Below, one piece after another: positions 25,668 through 50,587 of a DNA stretch of 64,000 bases. A program made the translations under genes and the position numbers. The notes under the pieces are model-generated. The model saw only the letters and a program-made list of their open reading frames with translations, was not told the origin of the DNA and searched no databases. Positions within the stretch are counted from its first letter, which is position 1; each line of letters begins with the position of its first letter. The stretch comes from Pseudomonas helmanticensis (GTDB taxonomy: Bacteria; Pseudomonadota; Gammaproteobacteria; Pseudomonadales; Pseudomonadaceae): contig NZ_FXUY01000001.1 in the NCBI RefSeq assembly GCF_900182985.1, forward strand, positions 2,170,001 through 2,234,000. The letters are read 5' to 3'.

Positions 25668-28600
25668 TCACGCGTCCTCCATTTCGTCGAGCAGGTCTTC
25701 GAGCAAGCTCAGTTTCGAGGCCGTGACCTGTTCACCATTACCTTGCAATTGCGCCACCAGATCCGCCAGTACCGGGTACTGGAAAATGGTTTGCGGGAGC
25801 AGCGTCATACCGAGTTCAAGTTGAATGCGCGACACAATGTTTATCACCAGCAGGGAGTGACCTCCCAGTTCAAAGAAGTTGTCGGTCAAGCCGACCTGAT
25901 CGAGTTTGAGCACATCGCCCCAGATCGCCGCGACCTGTTTTTCGAGGTCACTGACCGGCGCCACATAGGCGTGTTGCAACAGGTTGGCATCGGCCATCGG
26001 CAGTGCCTTGCGGTCGAGCTTGCCGTTGGCGGTCAGCGGCAATTGCTCAAGCAGCAACAGATGCGCCGGGATCATGTAGTCCGGCAGATCCTGGCGCAGC
26101 CGCAGGCGCACCTGCTCGCGCCAGGCAGCCTGTTCCAGCGGATCGGGCGCTTGCGCAGCGACGATGTACGCCACCAGTTGCACGCCACCGACGCCCGGCT
26201 GATCGAGCACCACCGCCTGACGCACTTCGGGCAATGCCAGCAGGCGTGCTTCGATTTCACCGAGTTCGATACGGAAACCACGAATCTTCACTTGATGGTC
26301 GATACGCCCGACATATTCGATGCGGCCATCGGTGCAGTAGCGCGCCAGGTCGCCGGTGCGATACAGGCGCGCACCCTCGGCGCTGAACGGGTTGGGGACA
26401 AAACGCAGGGCACTGAGGTCGCTGCGGTTGAGGTAACCACGGGCCAGACCGGCGCCGGCAACGTGCAGCTCACCGATGCAGCCGCGTGCGACCGGGTTGA
26501 GGTCGGCATCCAGCACGTACCACGCCAGGTCGGCAATCGGCGCGCCCAACGGGCTGCCGGCGGCATTGTCGAGGTCGGCCAGCGACAGCGGCCGGTAACT
26601 GACGTGCACGGTGGTTTCGGTGATGCCGTACATGTTGACCAGTTGCGGCGCGCGGTCGCCGAAGCGCTCGAACCATGGTCGCAGGCTCTTCACTTCCAGC
26701 GCTTCGCCACCGAACACCACGTAGCGCAGCGACGGTTGCAGCGCGGGAGCGGCTGCGCACGCCACCTGCATCAGCTGCTTGAACGCCGACGGCGTCTGGT
26801 TCAGTACCGTGACGCGTTCGGCGCAGAGCAAGGCAAAGAACTCTTGCGGCGAACGACTGACGTCCTGCGGCACGATGACCAGACGGCCGCCATGCAGCAG
26901 CGCGCCGAAGATTTCCCAGACCGAGAAATCGAACGCGTAGGAATGAAACAGCGTCCAGCAATCATCGGCGCCGAAGTTGAACCAGCCCTCGGTGGCCTCG
27001 AACAGGCGCAACGCGTTGGCGTGGCTGAGCAGCGTGCCCTTGGGCTTGCCGGTCGAGCCGGAGGTGTAGATCACGTAAGCCAGATTGGCGGTGTCGAGCG
27101 CAATCTGCGGATCGCTTTGCGCTTGCGCAGCATAGTCATCGCCGAGCGGCAGATGGCTGACCTGCGCGTCGATGGCGACGTGATCGAGCACCCCGGCACC
27201 GCTCAACAACAGGCGAATGCCACTGTCCTCGATCATGTATTGCAAACGGTCGGCCGGGTACTGCGGATCCAGCGGCAGATAGGCGCCACCAGCCTTGAGA
27301 ATCGCCAGCAGGCCGACAATCATATCCAGCGAACGCTCGGCGGCGAGGCCGACCAGCACGTCGGCGCCAACGCCTCGGCCAATCAGTTCATGGGCCAGGC
27401 GATTGGCGCGGCGATTGAGTTCGCCGTAGCTCAGATGCTGCTCGCCGAACGTCACGGCAACCGCCTCGGGCGTGCGCTGCGCCTGCGCTTCGATCAAACG
27501 GTGCAGGGGTTGTTGTGGGTTCCAGGTCTGCGGCGCCGGGTTCCAGTCTTCGATACTGTGCTGACGCTCGTCAGCCGCGAGCATCGACAGTTCACCGATC
27601 AATTGCTGCGGTTGCGCGCTGATGCTGCGCAACAGCGCCTGCCAATGTTCGGCCATCCGCGCAATGGTCGAGGCGTCGAACAGGTCGGCGGCATAGACCA
27701 GCGAGGCGAAAATGCCCTCGGCGGATTCTTCGGTATTGAGGGTCAAGTCGAACTGCGCCATCAGGCTGTCCCAGTCGACCTCGCGGATCTGCAACCCCTC
27801 CAGCTCGGCCAATGCCGTGCTGTGACGGGCCTTGGCCTGGTGGTTGAACATCACCTGGAACAGCGGGCTGCGGCTGAGGCTGCGTTCCGGTTGCAGCATT
27901 TCCACCAGTTGCTCGAACGGCAAGTCCTGATGATCCTGCGCACCGAGCGCCGTCTGGCGAACCTGTTGCAGCAGCTCGCTGAAGCGCAGGCCGCCATGGA
28001 TATCGGCGCGCAGCACTTGGGTGTTGACGAAGAAGCCGATCAGCCCTTCGGTCTCGACCCGCGTGCGGTTGGCCACCGGCACCCCGACACGAATGTCGTC
28101 CTGCGCGCTGTAGCGGTGCAGCAAGGTCTGGAACGATGCCAGCAACAGCATGAACAGTGTCACGCCTTCACGGCGGGCGACGTTGTTCAGCGCCTCACTC
28201 AACGGCGCGTCCAGCGCCAGTTCGAAACGTGCACCACGCAGACTCTGGGTGGCCGGGCGCGGACGATCCAGCGGCAGTTCCAGCACCGGTTGCTCGCCGC
28301 CCAATTGGGTCAGCCAGTAATCGAGCTGGCGCTCGCGCTCGCCCGCCTCCATCCAGCGCCGCTGCCACACGGCATAGTCCGCGTACTGGATCGGCAGCGC
28401 CGGCAGGCTCAGCTGTTCGCCACGGCTGAAGGCGGCGTACAGGCGAATCAATTCATCGACCATCAACTGCATTGACCAGCCATCGGAAACGATGTGGTGC
28501 TGGATCAGCACCAGCACATGATCCTCGGCGCTCAGTTGCAGCAAGGTCGCGCGCAGCAGCGGCTCTTCCTGCAAGTCGAACGGCCGGCGGATTTCGGCTT

Positions 28601-31600
28601 CGACCTGCGCCTTGAGCGCGGCGTCATCGCTGTCGGCGGCGAGGGTGCGCGATTCGATCGGCAGGCTGAACGGCGCCAGAATCAACTGACGGGTGCCGTC
28701 GGCCTCTTGCAGGAAGCGTGTACGCAGGCTCTCGTGGCGGGCGATCAGCGTGTCGAAACTGCGTTGCAGCGCTTGCCGGTCGAGCGGCCCGTGCAGGCGC
28801 AGCGCGCTCGGAATGTGGTAGGCCGAACTGTGCCGATCCATGTGCCAGAGGAACCACTGACGCTCCTGCGCGTACGACAGCGCCAGCGGCGCGCCACGTT
28901 CCAGCGCGACCAATGGCGGTTGCTGCGCGGCATTCGCAGCCTGCGCCAGATGGCCACAGAAACCACCCAGCGTGCTGTGTTCGAACAGCGCCTTGAGTGG
29001 CACGTCGAGTTGCAGCGTCTGGCGCACCCGCGACAGCACTTGGGTCACCAGCAGCGAGTGGCCGCCGAGTTCGAAGAAGTTGTCGGTCATGCCAACGCGA
29101 TCGAGCTTGAGCACTTCGGCCCAGATCTGCGCGGTTTGCTGCTCGAGGCCGGTGAGCGGCGCGACATAGTCTTGCTGCATCAGGCTGGCATCGGGTTTCG
29201 GCAAGCCCTTGCGGTCGACTTTGCCGTTCGGCGTCAGCGGAATGTGTTCCAGCACCATCAGGTACGCCGGAACCATGTAGTCCGGCAGGCTGTGTTTGAG
29301 GCTGGCACGAATCTGCTCGCGCCAAGCGCCGTGTTGCGCCGCCTCGACCGGTTGCGCGGCAACGATGTAGCCGACCAGTTGTGCGCCGTTCGCACCGTCC
29401 TGAGCCAGCACCACCGCTTCGCGCACCGAGTCGAGCGCCATCAGCCGCGCTTCGATTTCACCCAGCTCGATACGGAAGCCACGCACCTTGACCTGATTGT
29501 CGACGCGACCTTGATAATCGAATACGCCATCGGCGCGCAGGCGCACCTGATCGCCACTGCGGTACAGGCGCGCACCGGGCGCGCCGAACGGATCGGGAAC
29601 GAAGCGCTCGGCGGTCAGCGCCGGACGATCCAGATACCCGCGTGCCACGCCGTAGCCACCGAGGTACAACTCGCCGGCCACGCCTTGCGGCAGCGGGTTG
29701 AGTTCGGCGCTGAGCACCCAGGTGCTGCGCTCGCCGACACGCTCGCCGATCGGCGCATAGGCCGCGCCGCAACGGGTCTCACGGTCAGCCTTCCACAACA
29801 GCGGCGTGACCACGGTTTCGGTCGGGCCGTAGCCGTTGATGATGTGTTGCGGTGCCAGGGCGCGACGCACCCGTTCAAAGCTGTCATTGGGCACCGCATC
29901 GCCGCCGAAGCAGTAGATGCGCACCTTGGGCGGGTTGCCTGCGATTTCGGCGAACTCGGCCAACTGTTGCAGATAGGCCGGCGGAAACGCCACCACGGTA
30001 ACGCCGTGACGCTGCATGGCGCGGTAGGTCTGCTCGGCTGTCCACAGGCTGTCGTCACGCAGCAACAGGCTGGAACCGTGGGTCAGCGGGGTCAGCCAGC
30101 GCTCATGCGCACCGTCGAAGGCGAACGACATGAAATGCAGCTCGCAGTCATCCGCCGTCATCGCGTAGCGCTGACCGATCGCCTGGCAATGCATCGCCAG
30201 CGGGCCATGGGCTACGCAAACGCCTTTCGGCTGACCAGTCGAACCCGAGGTGTAAATCACATAGGCGAGACTGTGTTCGTGCACTGCAACGGCAGGCGCG
30301 GTGTCCGCGAATTCAGCGGTGTCGAGCGTATCGAGGCACAGGCTCGGCAAACCCTGCGGCAGCGGCAATTGGTCGATCAGCGTCGAATCGCTCAGCAACA
30401 GGGCGATGCCTGAATCCGCCATCAGGTAGGCCAGACGCTCGCGCGGATAACTGGCGTCCAGCGGCACGTAAGCGCCACCGGCCTTGAGCACCGCGAGCAT
30501 TGCTACAAGCATTTGCGGGCTGCGCGGCAAGGCGATGCCGATGCGCACTTCCGGCCCCACGCCGTCCAGTAGCAGGCGCTGGGCGAGGCGATTGGCCTCG
30601 GCGTCGAGTTCGGCGAAGGTCAGTTGCTGATCGGCGCACCGCACGGCCAGCGCTTGCGGTTGTGCCTGCGCCATGCGCGCAAAACGTTCGTGCACCGGCA
30701 GCCGATCCAGTTCCACCAGTGCATTGCTCTGTTGCAGTCGGGCAAATTCATCGCCGCCGAGCATCGCCAATTCACCGATGCGCTGATCGCTGCGAGCGAC
30801 GATGGCGGCCAGCAGGCTTTGCCAGTGAGCGGCCATGCGCGTGATGGTCGCCGCATCGAACAGATCGGTGGCGTAGACCAGCGACGCGCTGAGGCCAGCG
30901 GCGGACTCGTAGGTGTCCAGCGTCAGGTCGAACGGTGCGGTGTGACTGTCCCAGCTCACCGGCTCGACACTCAGCCCAGGCATCTGCACCGATGGCTGCT
31001 CGGCCGCTGCGGCGGTCTGATGGTTGAACATCACTTGGAACAGCGAGCTGCGGCTGAGGCTGCGGGTCGGCGCGAGCGCTTCGACCAGTTGCTCGAACGG
31101 CAAGTCCTGATGCGCCTGCGCGCCAAGGGCATGCTGTTTGACCTGTTGCAGCAATTGGTTGAAAGGCATTTGCTCGTCGAGTTCGGCGCGCAACACCTGC
31201 GTGTTGACGAAGAAGCCGATCAGGCCTTCGGTCTCTTTGCGGTTGCGGTTGGCAATCGGCACGCCGACGCGAATGTCATTCTGGCCGCTGTAGCGATGCA
31301 GCAAGGTCTGGAACGACGCCAGCAACAGCATGAACAAGGTCACGCCTTCGCGCCGCGCGACGTCCTGCAAACCTTTGCTGATGGCAACGGGCAGGCTGAT
31401 GTCGAGGCTCGCGCCACGGAAACTCTGGCTCGCCGGACGCGGATGATCCAGCGGCAATTCCAGCACCGAGGCCTCGCCGCCGAGACGTTCGGTCCAGTAA
31501 GCCAGTTGCCGTTCGCGCTCGCCCGCCTCCATCCAGCTGCGTTGCCACAGTGCGTAGTCGGCGTACTGAATCGGCAACGGCGCCAGCGCTGTCGCCTGAC

Positions 31601-32198
31601 CGCGACGGCGGCCGGCGTACAACTGGATCAGCTCATCGATCATCACCTGCATCGATACGCCGTCGGAAACGATGTGGTGCTGCACCGCCACCAGCACATG
31701 TTCTTCGGCCCCCAGACGCAGCACCCGAACCCGCAGCAGCGGGCCCTGGAGCAAGTCGAACGGCTCGGCGATTTCCGTCTGGATCAGCGCTTTCAACGCC
31801 TTCTCATCAATCCCCTGGACATCCTGCACCGGCAAAGCCAGTGCGAAAGGTGCGTGGATAACCTGCAACGCCTTGCCCTGCTCATCGAGGGCGAAGCCGG
31901 TGCGCAGGCTTTCGTGACGCTCGATCAGCGCCGCGAAGCTGGCCTGCAACGCCGGCAGATCCAGCGCCCCGCGCAAACGCAGGGCGGTGGGGATGTGATA
32001 AGCCGCACTGTGCGGCTCCATTTGCCAGAGGAACCACTGCCGCTCCTGAGCATAGGAAAGCAACAGGGGCTCTGCGTCACCACGCCGGAAAACCGGGGCG
32101 ATGCCGTAGAGATTGACCCCCTGTTTGCCCAGTAGAATCGCCAGCGCCTTGCGTTTCTCGGGAGAAAGCGCGCCTACCGATTCAATCAACTGCTGCAT
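25668..32198 (-). CDS. pvdJ: PvdJ-position pyoverdine NRPS (two modules: X, Thr)
   Basis: Peptide synthetase of 2176 aa, C-A-T-C-A-T. After a short N-terminal docking-like segment, C1 (HHIVSDGVS near 178) leads to A1 (TSGSTGQPKG near 654) with pocket DGEACGGVTK. The glutamate at the third position suggests a positively charged or hydroxamate ornithine side chain. T1 has GGHSL near 1046. C2 (HHIVSDGWS near 1238) is LCL, so X is L. A2 (TSGSTGKPKG near 1718) reads DFWNVGMVHK, close to the threonine code DFWNIGMVHK. T2 has GGHSL near 2116, followed by an acidic tail. There is no E or TE domain. The start is 12 bp after the pvdI stop with GAGG upstream; the stop touches the pvdD ATG. A2 is nearly a copy of the last A domain of pvdI. 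Confidence 0.92.
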   Translation of the reverse strand: MQQLIESVGALSPEKRKALAILLGKQGVNLYGIAPVFRRGDAEPLLLSYAQERQWFLWQMEPHSAAYHIPTALRLRGALDLPALQASFAALIERHESLRTGFALDEQGKALQVIHAPFALALPVQDVQGIDEKALKALIQTEIAEPFDLLQGPLLRVRVLRLGAEEHVLVAVQHHIVSDGVSMQVMIDELIQLYAGRRRGQATALAPLPIQYADYALWQRSWMEAGERERQLAYWTERLGGEASVLELPLDHPRPASQSFRGASLDISLPVAISKGLQDVARREGVTLFMLLLASFQTLLHRYSGQNDIRVGVPIANRNRKETEGLIGFFVNTQVLRAELDEQMPFNQLLQQVKQHALGAQAHQDLPFEQLVEALAPTRSLSRSSLFQVMFNHQTAAAAEQPSVQMPGLSVEPVSWDSHTAPFDLTLDTYESAAGLSASLVYATDLFDAATITRMAAHWQSLLAAIVARSDQRIGELAMLGGDEFARLQQSNALVELDRLPVHERFARMAQAQPQALAVRCADQQLTFAELDAEANRLAQRLLLDGVGPEVRIGIALPRSPQMLVAMLAVLKAGGAYVPLDASYPRERLAYLMADSGIALLLSDSTLIDQLPLPQGLPSLCLDTLDTAEFADTAPAVAVHEHSLAYVIYTSGSTGQPKGVCVAHGPLAMHCQAIGQRYAMTADDCELHFMSFAFDGAHERWLTPLTHGSSLLLRDDSLWTAEQTYRAMQRHGVTVVAFPPAYLQQLAEFAEIAGNPPKVRIYCFGGDAVPNDSFERVRRALAPQHIINGYGPTETVVTPLLWKADRETRCGAAYAPIGERVGERSTWVLSAELNPLPQGVAGELYLGGYGVARGYLDRPALTAERFVPDPFGAPGARLYRSGDQVRLRADGVFDYQGRVDNQVKVRGFRIELGEIEARLMALDSVREAVVLAQDGANGAQLVGYIVAAQPVEAAQHGAWREQIRASLKHSLPDYMVPAYLMVLEHIPLTPNGKVDRKGLPKPDASLMQQDYVAPLTGLEQQTAQIWAEVLKLDRVGMTDNFFELGGHSLLVTQVLSRVRQTLQLDVPLKALFEHSTLGGFCGHLAQAANAAQQPPLVALERGAPLALSYAQERQWFLWHMDRHSSAYHIPSALRLHGPLDRQALQRSFDTLIARHESLRTRFLQEADGTRQLILAPFSLPIESRTLAADSDDAALKAQVEAEIRRPFDLQEEPLLRATLLQLSAEDHVLVLIQHHIVSDGWSMQLMVDELIRLYAAFSRGEQLSLPALPIQYADYAVWQRRWMEAGERERQLDYWLTQLGGEQPVLELPLDRPRPATQSLRGARFELALDAPLSEALNNVARREGVTLFMLLLASFQTLLHRYSAQDDIRVGVPVANRTRVETEGLIGFFVNTQVLRADIHGGLRFSELLQQVRQTALGAQDHQDLPFEQLVEMLQPERSLSRSPLFQVMFNHQAKARHSTALAELEGLQIREVDWDSLMAQFDLTLNTEESAEGIFASLVYAADLFDASTIARMAEHWQALLRSISAQPQQLIGELSMLAADERQHSIEDWNPAPQTWNPQQPLHRLIEAQAQRTPEAVAVTFGEQHLSYGELNRRANRLAHELIGRGVGADVLVGLAAERSLDMIVGLLAILKAGGAYLPLDPQYPADRLQYMIEDSGIRLLLSGAGVLDHVAIDAQVSHLPLGDDYAAQAQSDPQIALDTANLAYVIYTSGSTGKPKGTLLSHANALRLFEATEGWFNFGADDCWTLFHSYAFDFSVWEIFGALLHGGRLVIVPQDVSRSPQEFFALLCAERVTVLNQTPSAFKQLMQVACAAAPALQPSLRYVVFGGEALEVKSLRPWFERFGDRAPQLVNMYGITETTVHVSYRPLSLADLDNAAGSPLGAPIADLAWYVLDADLNPVARGCIGELHVAGAGLARGYLNRSDLSALRFVPNPFSAEGARLYRTGDLARYCTDGRIEYVGRIDHQVKIRGFRIELGEIEARLLALPEVRQAVVLDQPGVGGVQLVAYIVAAQAPDPLEQAAWREQVRLRLRQDLPDYMIPAHLLLLEQLPLTANGKLDRKALPMADANLLQHAYVAPVSDLEKQVAAIWGDVLKLDQVGLTDNFFELGGHSLLVINIVSRIQLELGMTLLPQTIFQYPVLADLVAQLQGNGEQVTASKLSLLEDLLDEMEDA

Positions 32199-32210
32199 GC
32201 CGTGGTCCTC

Positions 32211-47774
<15,564 letters not shown>

Positions 47775-47829
47775 TTCTTAGCATCCGGATCAGTAGGCAG
47801 GAAGCACAAAGGCACGTCGTCCCTATAAA

Positions 47830-47852
47830 ACGAATCCAGACCGGAAAAATTA
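47830..47852 (-). promoter_or_regulatory. Imperfect PvdS-like promoter before pvdI
   Basis: On the minus strand GCTAATTTTTCC is followed by CGT after 15 bases (TAATT-N15-CGT). One base in the -35 and one in spacing differ from TAAAT-N16-CGT, but the GCTAATTTT start also appears in the site before pvdG. It lies 56 bp from the pvdI ATG. Confidence 0.55.
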
Positions 47853-47918
47853 GCGAATGAGAACAACTGTCAGGCGGGAGGCAAAACGCGGATTTCCCCA
47901 TCGCCCGGCACAGCCCCG

Positions 47919-48478
47919 GTAGGAGCTGTCGAGTGCAACGAGGCTGCGATCTTTTGATTTTGGAAGAACAGGATCAAAAGATCGCAGCGTGCCGCAGCTC
48001 CTACATGAGACCGTGCCGCTTGCCCGATACCCAACCCTGTAGGAGCTGTCGAGTGCAACGAGGCTGCGATCTTTTGATTTTGGAAGAACAGGATCAAAAG
48101 ATCGCAGCGTGCCGCAGCTCCTACAGAAGACCGTGCCGCTTGCCCGACACCCAACCCTGCAGGAGCTGTCGAGTGCAACGAGGCTGCGATCTTTTGATCT
48201 TGGAAGAACAGGATCAAAAGATCGCAGCGTGCCGCAGCTCAGGAGAGCGTGCCGCTTGCCCGATACCCATCCAGGTAGGAGCTGTCGAGTGCAACGAGGC
48301 TGCGATCTTTTGATCTTGGAAGAACAGGATCAAAAGATCGCAGCGTGCCGCAGCTCAGGAGAGCGTGCCGCTTGCCCGATACCCATCCAGGTAGGAGCTG
48401 TCGAGTGCAACGAGGCTGCGATCTTTTGATTTTGGAAGAACAGGATCAAAAGATCGCAGCGTGCCGCAGCTCCTACAG
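47919..48478. repeat. Five tandem REP hairpin units between pvdG and pvdI
   Basis: This fills the gene-free stretch here. Units start at about 47919, 48039, 48159, 48275 and 48391 (period 120, 120, 116, 116). Each is a hairpin: left arm GTAGGAGCTGTCGAGTGC...GCTGCGATCTTTTGAT, loop with TTGGAAGAACAGG, right arm ATCAAAAGATCGCAGCGTGC...CAGCTC, with joining sequence CGTGCCGCTTGCCCGAYACC. Units 3 and 4 have lost CTAC at their ends (CAGCTCAGGAGAG), explaining the shorter period. The outer arms are only partly complementary; the 21-bp inner arms are perfect. The pvdG stop lies 6 bp beyond the last unit. Confidence 0.93.
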
Positions 48479-48483
48479 TGCGG

Positions 48484-49218
48484 TCAGGCTGTGGCGGTCA
48501 TGGTGTGGCGGCGATGGTGGACGTCGAGGTGGTCCTTGATCAGGCGCAGCACTTTCGGTTCGTGCTCATGAATGAAGAAGTGCCCGCCGGCAAACATGTC
48601 GACGGAAAAACTGCCACGGGTTTCCCGGCTCCAGCCGATCAGTTGCTCGGTGGTGGCGCGGTCGGTGGTGCCGCCGAGCACGTGCACCGGGCAATCGAGC
48701 TGTGGCCGTTCCACCGCGCGATGGCTGCCACACAACAGGAAGTCGGCGCGCAGGATCGGCAGGGTCAGGCTCATCAACTCTTCATTTTCCAACGCCTCGC
48801 TGCTGGTGCCTTGCAGGCTGCGCAGTTGCTCCAGCAGTTCGGCATCGCTCTTGGGCCGGGCGAGGTCGCGATCGTATTCGTCGCGCAAGCTCGGCGCCGC
48901 CGTACCCGAGGCAAACAGCGCCACCGGCGGCGGGCACCCCATGGCCCGCAAGGCGTGGGCCAGCTCACTGGCGAGCAACGCGCCGAGGCTGTGCCCGAAT
49001 ATCGCATAAGGCGCCTTAAGCGAACCGCGCAGTTCCCGGGCCAATTGCTGCACCAGCGCCGGCATGTCGGTTTGCAAGTCTTCATCGAAACGCATGCCGC
49101 GCCCCGGCAATTCCACCGGCTGCAATTTCAGCCACTCCGGCAGCTTGCGCCGCCAGCGGCTGTAAACCATCGCGCTCGCCCCCGAATACGGCAGGCACAG
49201 CAGTGTCAATTGAGTCAC
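48484..49218 (-). CDS. pvdG: PvdG, type II (editing) thioesterase
   Basis: Stand-alone thioesterase that removes wrong or stalled acyl groups from NRPS carrier domains during pyoverdine synthesis. 244 aa, typical for TEII. The nucleophile is S77 in GHSLG. Other marks are LPYSGASAMVY and ELPGRG near the N-terminus, GGTTDRAT (acid region) and the catalytic His in AGGHFF near the end. I chose the GTG at 49218 because GAGGTGA, a perfect anti-SD complement, lies 5 bases upstream. The longer frame starting at the GTG of 49227 would have its start inside that Shine-Dalgarno. It is divergent from the SCP2-cupin gene, with a PvdS-like promoter on each strand. It is not obviously able to replace the terminal TE missing from PvdD, but that is conceivable. 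Confidence 0.9.
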   Translation of the reverse strand: MTQLTLLCLPYSGASAMVYSRWRRKLPEWLKLQPVELPGRGMRFDEDLQTDMPALVQQLARELRGSLKAPYAIFGHSLGALLASELAHALRAMGCPPPVALFASGTAAPSLRDEYDRDLARPKSDAELLEQLRSLQGTSSEALENEELMSLTLPILRADFLLCGSHRAVERPQLDCPVHVLGGTTDRATTEQLIGWSRETRGSFSVDMFAGGHFFIHEHEPKVLRLIKDHLDVHHRRHTMTATA

Positions 49219-49252
49219 TGCACTCACCTCAAAAAGTCATGATGCTAAAAGA

Positions 49253-49276
49253 ACGCGCGGACGCACCTGAAAATTA
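49253..49276 (-). promoter_or_regulatory. PvdS-like box upstream of pvdG
   Basis: On the minus strand GCTAATTTTC then CGT: TAATT-N16-CGT, one base from the consensus with exact spacing, about 35 bp before the pvdG start. Confidence 0.7.
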
Positions 49277-49286
49277 GCGCCGACGG

Positions 49287-49310
49287 TAAATTTCCAATCG
49301 GGCGGCACGT
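49287..49310 (+). promoter_or_regulatory. PvdS iron-starvation box upstream of the SCP2-cupin gene
   Basis: GGTAAATTTCC, with TAAAT followed by exactly 16 bases and CGT. It lies 38 bp before the GTG start and back-to-back with the pvdG promoter. Confidence 0.85.
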
Positions 49311-49348
49311 CTCCTGTTCACGCCAAAACCTGATAAAGAGGCACCGCC

Positions 49349-50482
49349 GTGGACCTGCAAACGATTCTGGGGAAGCTGTTCGCCAATGCTGGCGCAGTGG
49401 GTATTGAAGGGGTCTTTCAGTTTGTCTTCGGCCCGCATCAGGCCTATTGGTCGGAGATCAAGGGCAGCAGCCGCACCGAAGCCGGCCGCCATGCCAGACC
49501 GGACGTGACCATCGAAGTGGCGCAAGCGGACTTCATGGGCATCATGGCCGGCAGCGCCAATGTCGAGGAACTGTTTGCCAGCGGGCGCCTGAAGATCGGC
49601 GGCAACATGGGCCTGGCGACGATGCTGCCGCAGATCATCGACCATGCGCGCAGCGGTGCCAGCGCCGCAGAAAAAGTCGACATGAACAAACGCTACCCGA
49701 CGCCACCGCGAGTCAGCGAACGCCTGACCGCGCGCCTGCCGGTGCAGACCGTTGTCGAACGGCGGCCGCGCAGCGAGCTGTCGATTGAGGAATTCAAAAG
49801 TCGCTACCTGCCCAACGGCGTTCCGGTGGTCATCCGCGACGCCCTGCAGGACTGGCCGCTGTTCAAGCTCAGCCGCGAAGAATCGCTGGTGCATTTTGCC
49901 GAACTGCAAGGCATCACCCGCCACGGCGACTACGTGAAGAAAACCTTCTCCACCGAGCGCGATTTCCGTTCGACGTCGATGGCCGACTTCATCGCCTCGC
50001 TGGATCAACCGGCGGTCAAAGGTGCGAATGGCGAACCACCCGCCTACATGGGCAACAACATCCTGCCGGCGCAGTTGATGCAACAGATCAAATACCCGGT
50101 CTACTTCGACGCCTCGTTATTCATCCCGCCGCGCATCTGGATCGGGCCCAAGGGCACGCTGACGCCGCTGCACCGCGATGACACCGACAATCTGTTCGCG
50201 CAGGTCTGGGGCCAGAAAAAATTCACCCTCGCCGCGCCGCATCATCGCCAGGCGCTGGGCACCTGGTCCACCGCGCCGCAGGGTGGTCTGGATGGCTGCG
50301 ATTTCAACCCGGATGCGCCGGACTATCAGCGTTTCCCAACGGCACGCAACGTGACGTTTTTGCGCGTGACGCTGGAGGCTGGAGATTTGTTGTTCCTGCC
50401 GGAAGGCTGGTTCCATCAGGTGGAATCGGTATCGACCTCACTGTCAGTAAACTTTTGGGTCAACTCGGGACGCGGCTGGTAA
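49349..50482 (+). CDS. SCP2-like domain fused to a JmjC/cupin_8 Fe(II)-2OG-type domain
   Basis: 377 aa, cytoplasmic, function not known. Residues about 1-110 resemble an SCP2 (sterol-carrier-like lipid-binding) domain: VEGVFQFVFG-like start, DVTIEVAQADFMGIMAG, LKIGGNMGLATMLPQI. Residues about 130-377 form a cupin_8/JmjC-like domain as in FIH-type hydroxylases. NGVPVVIRDALQDWPLFK opens it. The metal triad is H275-x-D277 (LHRDD) and H356 (GWFHQV), with EAGDLLFLPEGWFHQVES between strands. The start is GTG, preceded 7 bases away by AAGAGG. An exact PvdS box upstream and divergent pvdG place it in the iron-starvation regulon. It may hydroxylate a pyoverdine residue or a carrier-bound precursor, but no residue predicted from the modules here (Ser, Lys, Ala, Thr) is an obvious target. 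Confidence 0.85.
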   Translation: MDLQTILGKLFANAGAVGIEGVFQFVFGPHQAYWSEIKGSSRTEAGRHARPDVTIEVAQADFMGIMAGSANVEELFASGRLKIGGNMGLATMLPQIIDHARSGASAAEKVDMNKRYPTPPRVSERLTARLPVQTVVERRPRSELSIEEFKSRYLPNGVPVVIRDALQDWPLFKLSREESLVHFAELQGITRHGDYVKKTFSTERDFRSTSMADFIASLDQPAVKGANGEPPAYMGNNILPAQLMQQIKYPVYFDASLFIPPRIWIGPKGTLTPLHRDDTDNLFAQVWGQKKFTLAAPHHRQALGTWSTAPQGGLDGCDFNPDAPDYQRFPTARNVTFLRVTLEAGDLLFLPEGWFHQVESVSTSLSVNFWVNSGRGW

Positions 50483-50502
50483 ACAGCTACCACCTCCGCT
50501 TT

Positions 50503-50587
50503 GTAGGAGCTGTCGAGTGAAACGAGGCTGCGATCTTTTGACTTTAACGATCTAGATCAAAAGATCGCAGCGTGCCGCAGCTCCTAC
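50503..50587. repeat. REP hairpin after the SCP2-cupin gene
   Basis: GTAGGAGCTGTCGAGTGAAACGAGG...GATCTTTTGA / ATCAAAAGATCGCAGCGTGC...GCTCCTAC, the same family as the array at 47919. It reaches the C-terminal codon of the MFS remnant that follows. Confidence 0.88.

Noticed and set aside
47919..48478. Possible CRISPR array
   Set aside because: The units are entire palindromic REP hairpins with the same joiner in each; there are no unique spacers and no cas genes.
47933..48539. Repeated-peptide open frames across the REP array
   Set aside because: They are translations of the repeat itself, with no ribosome site and no constraint on codon use.
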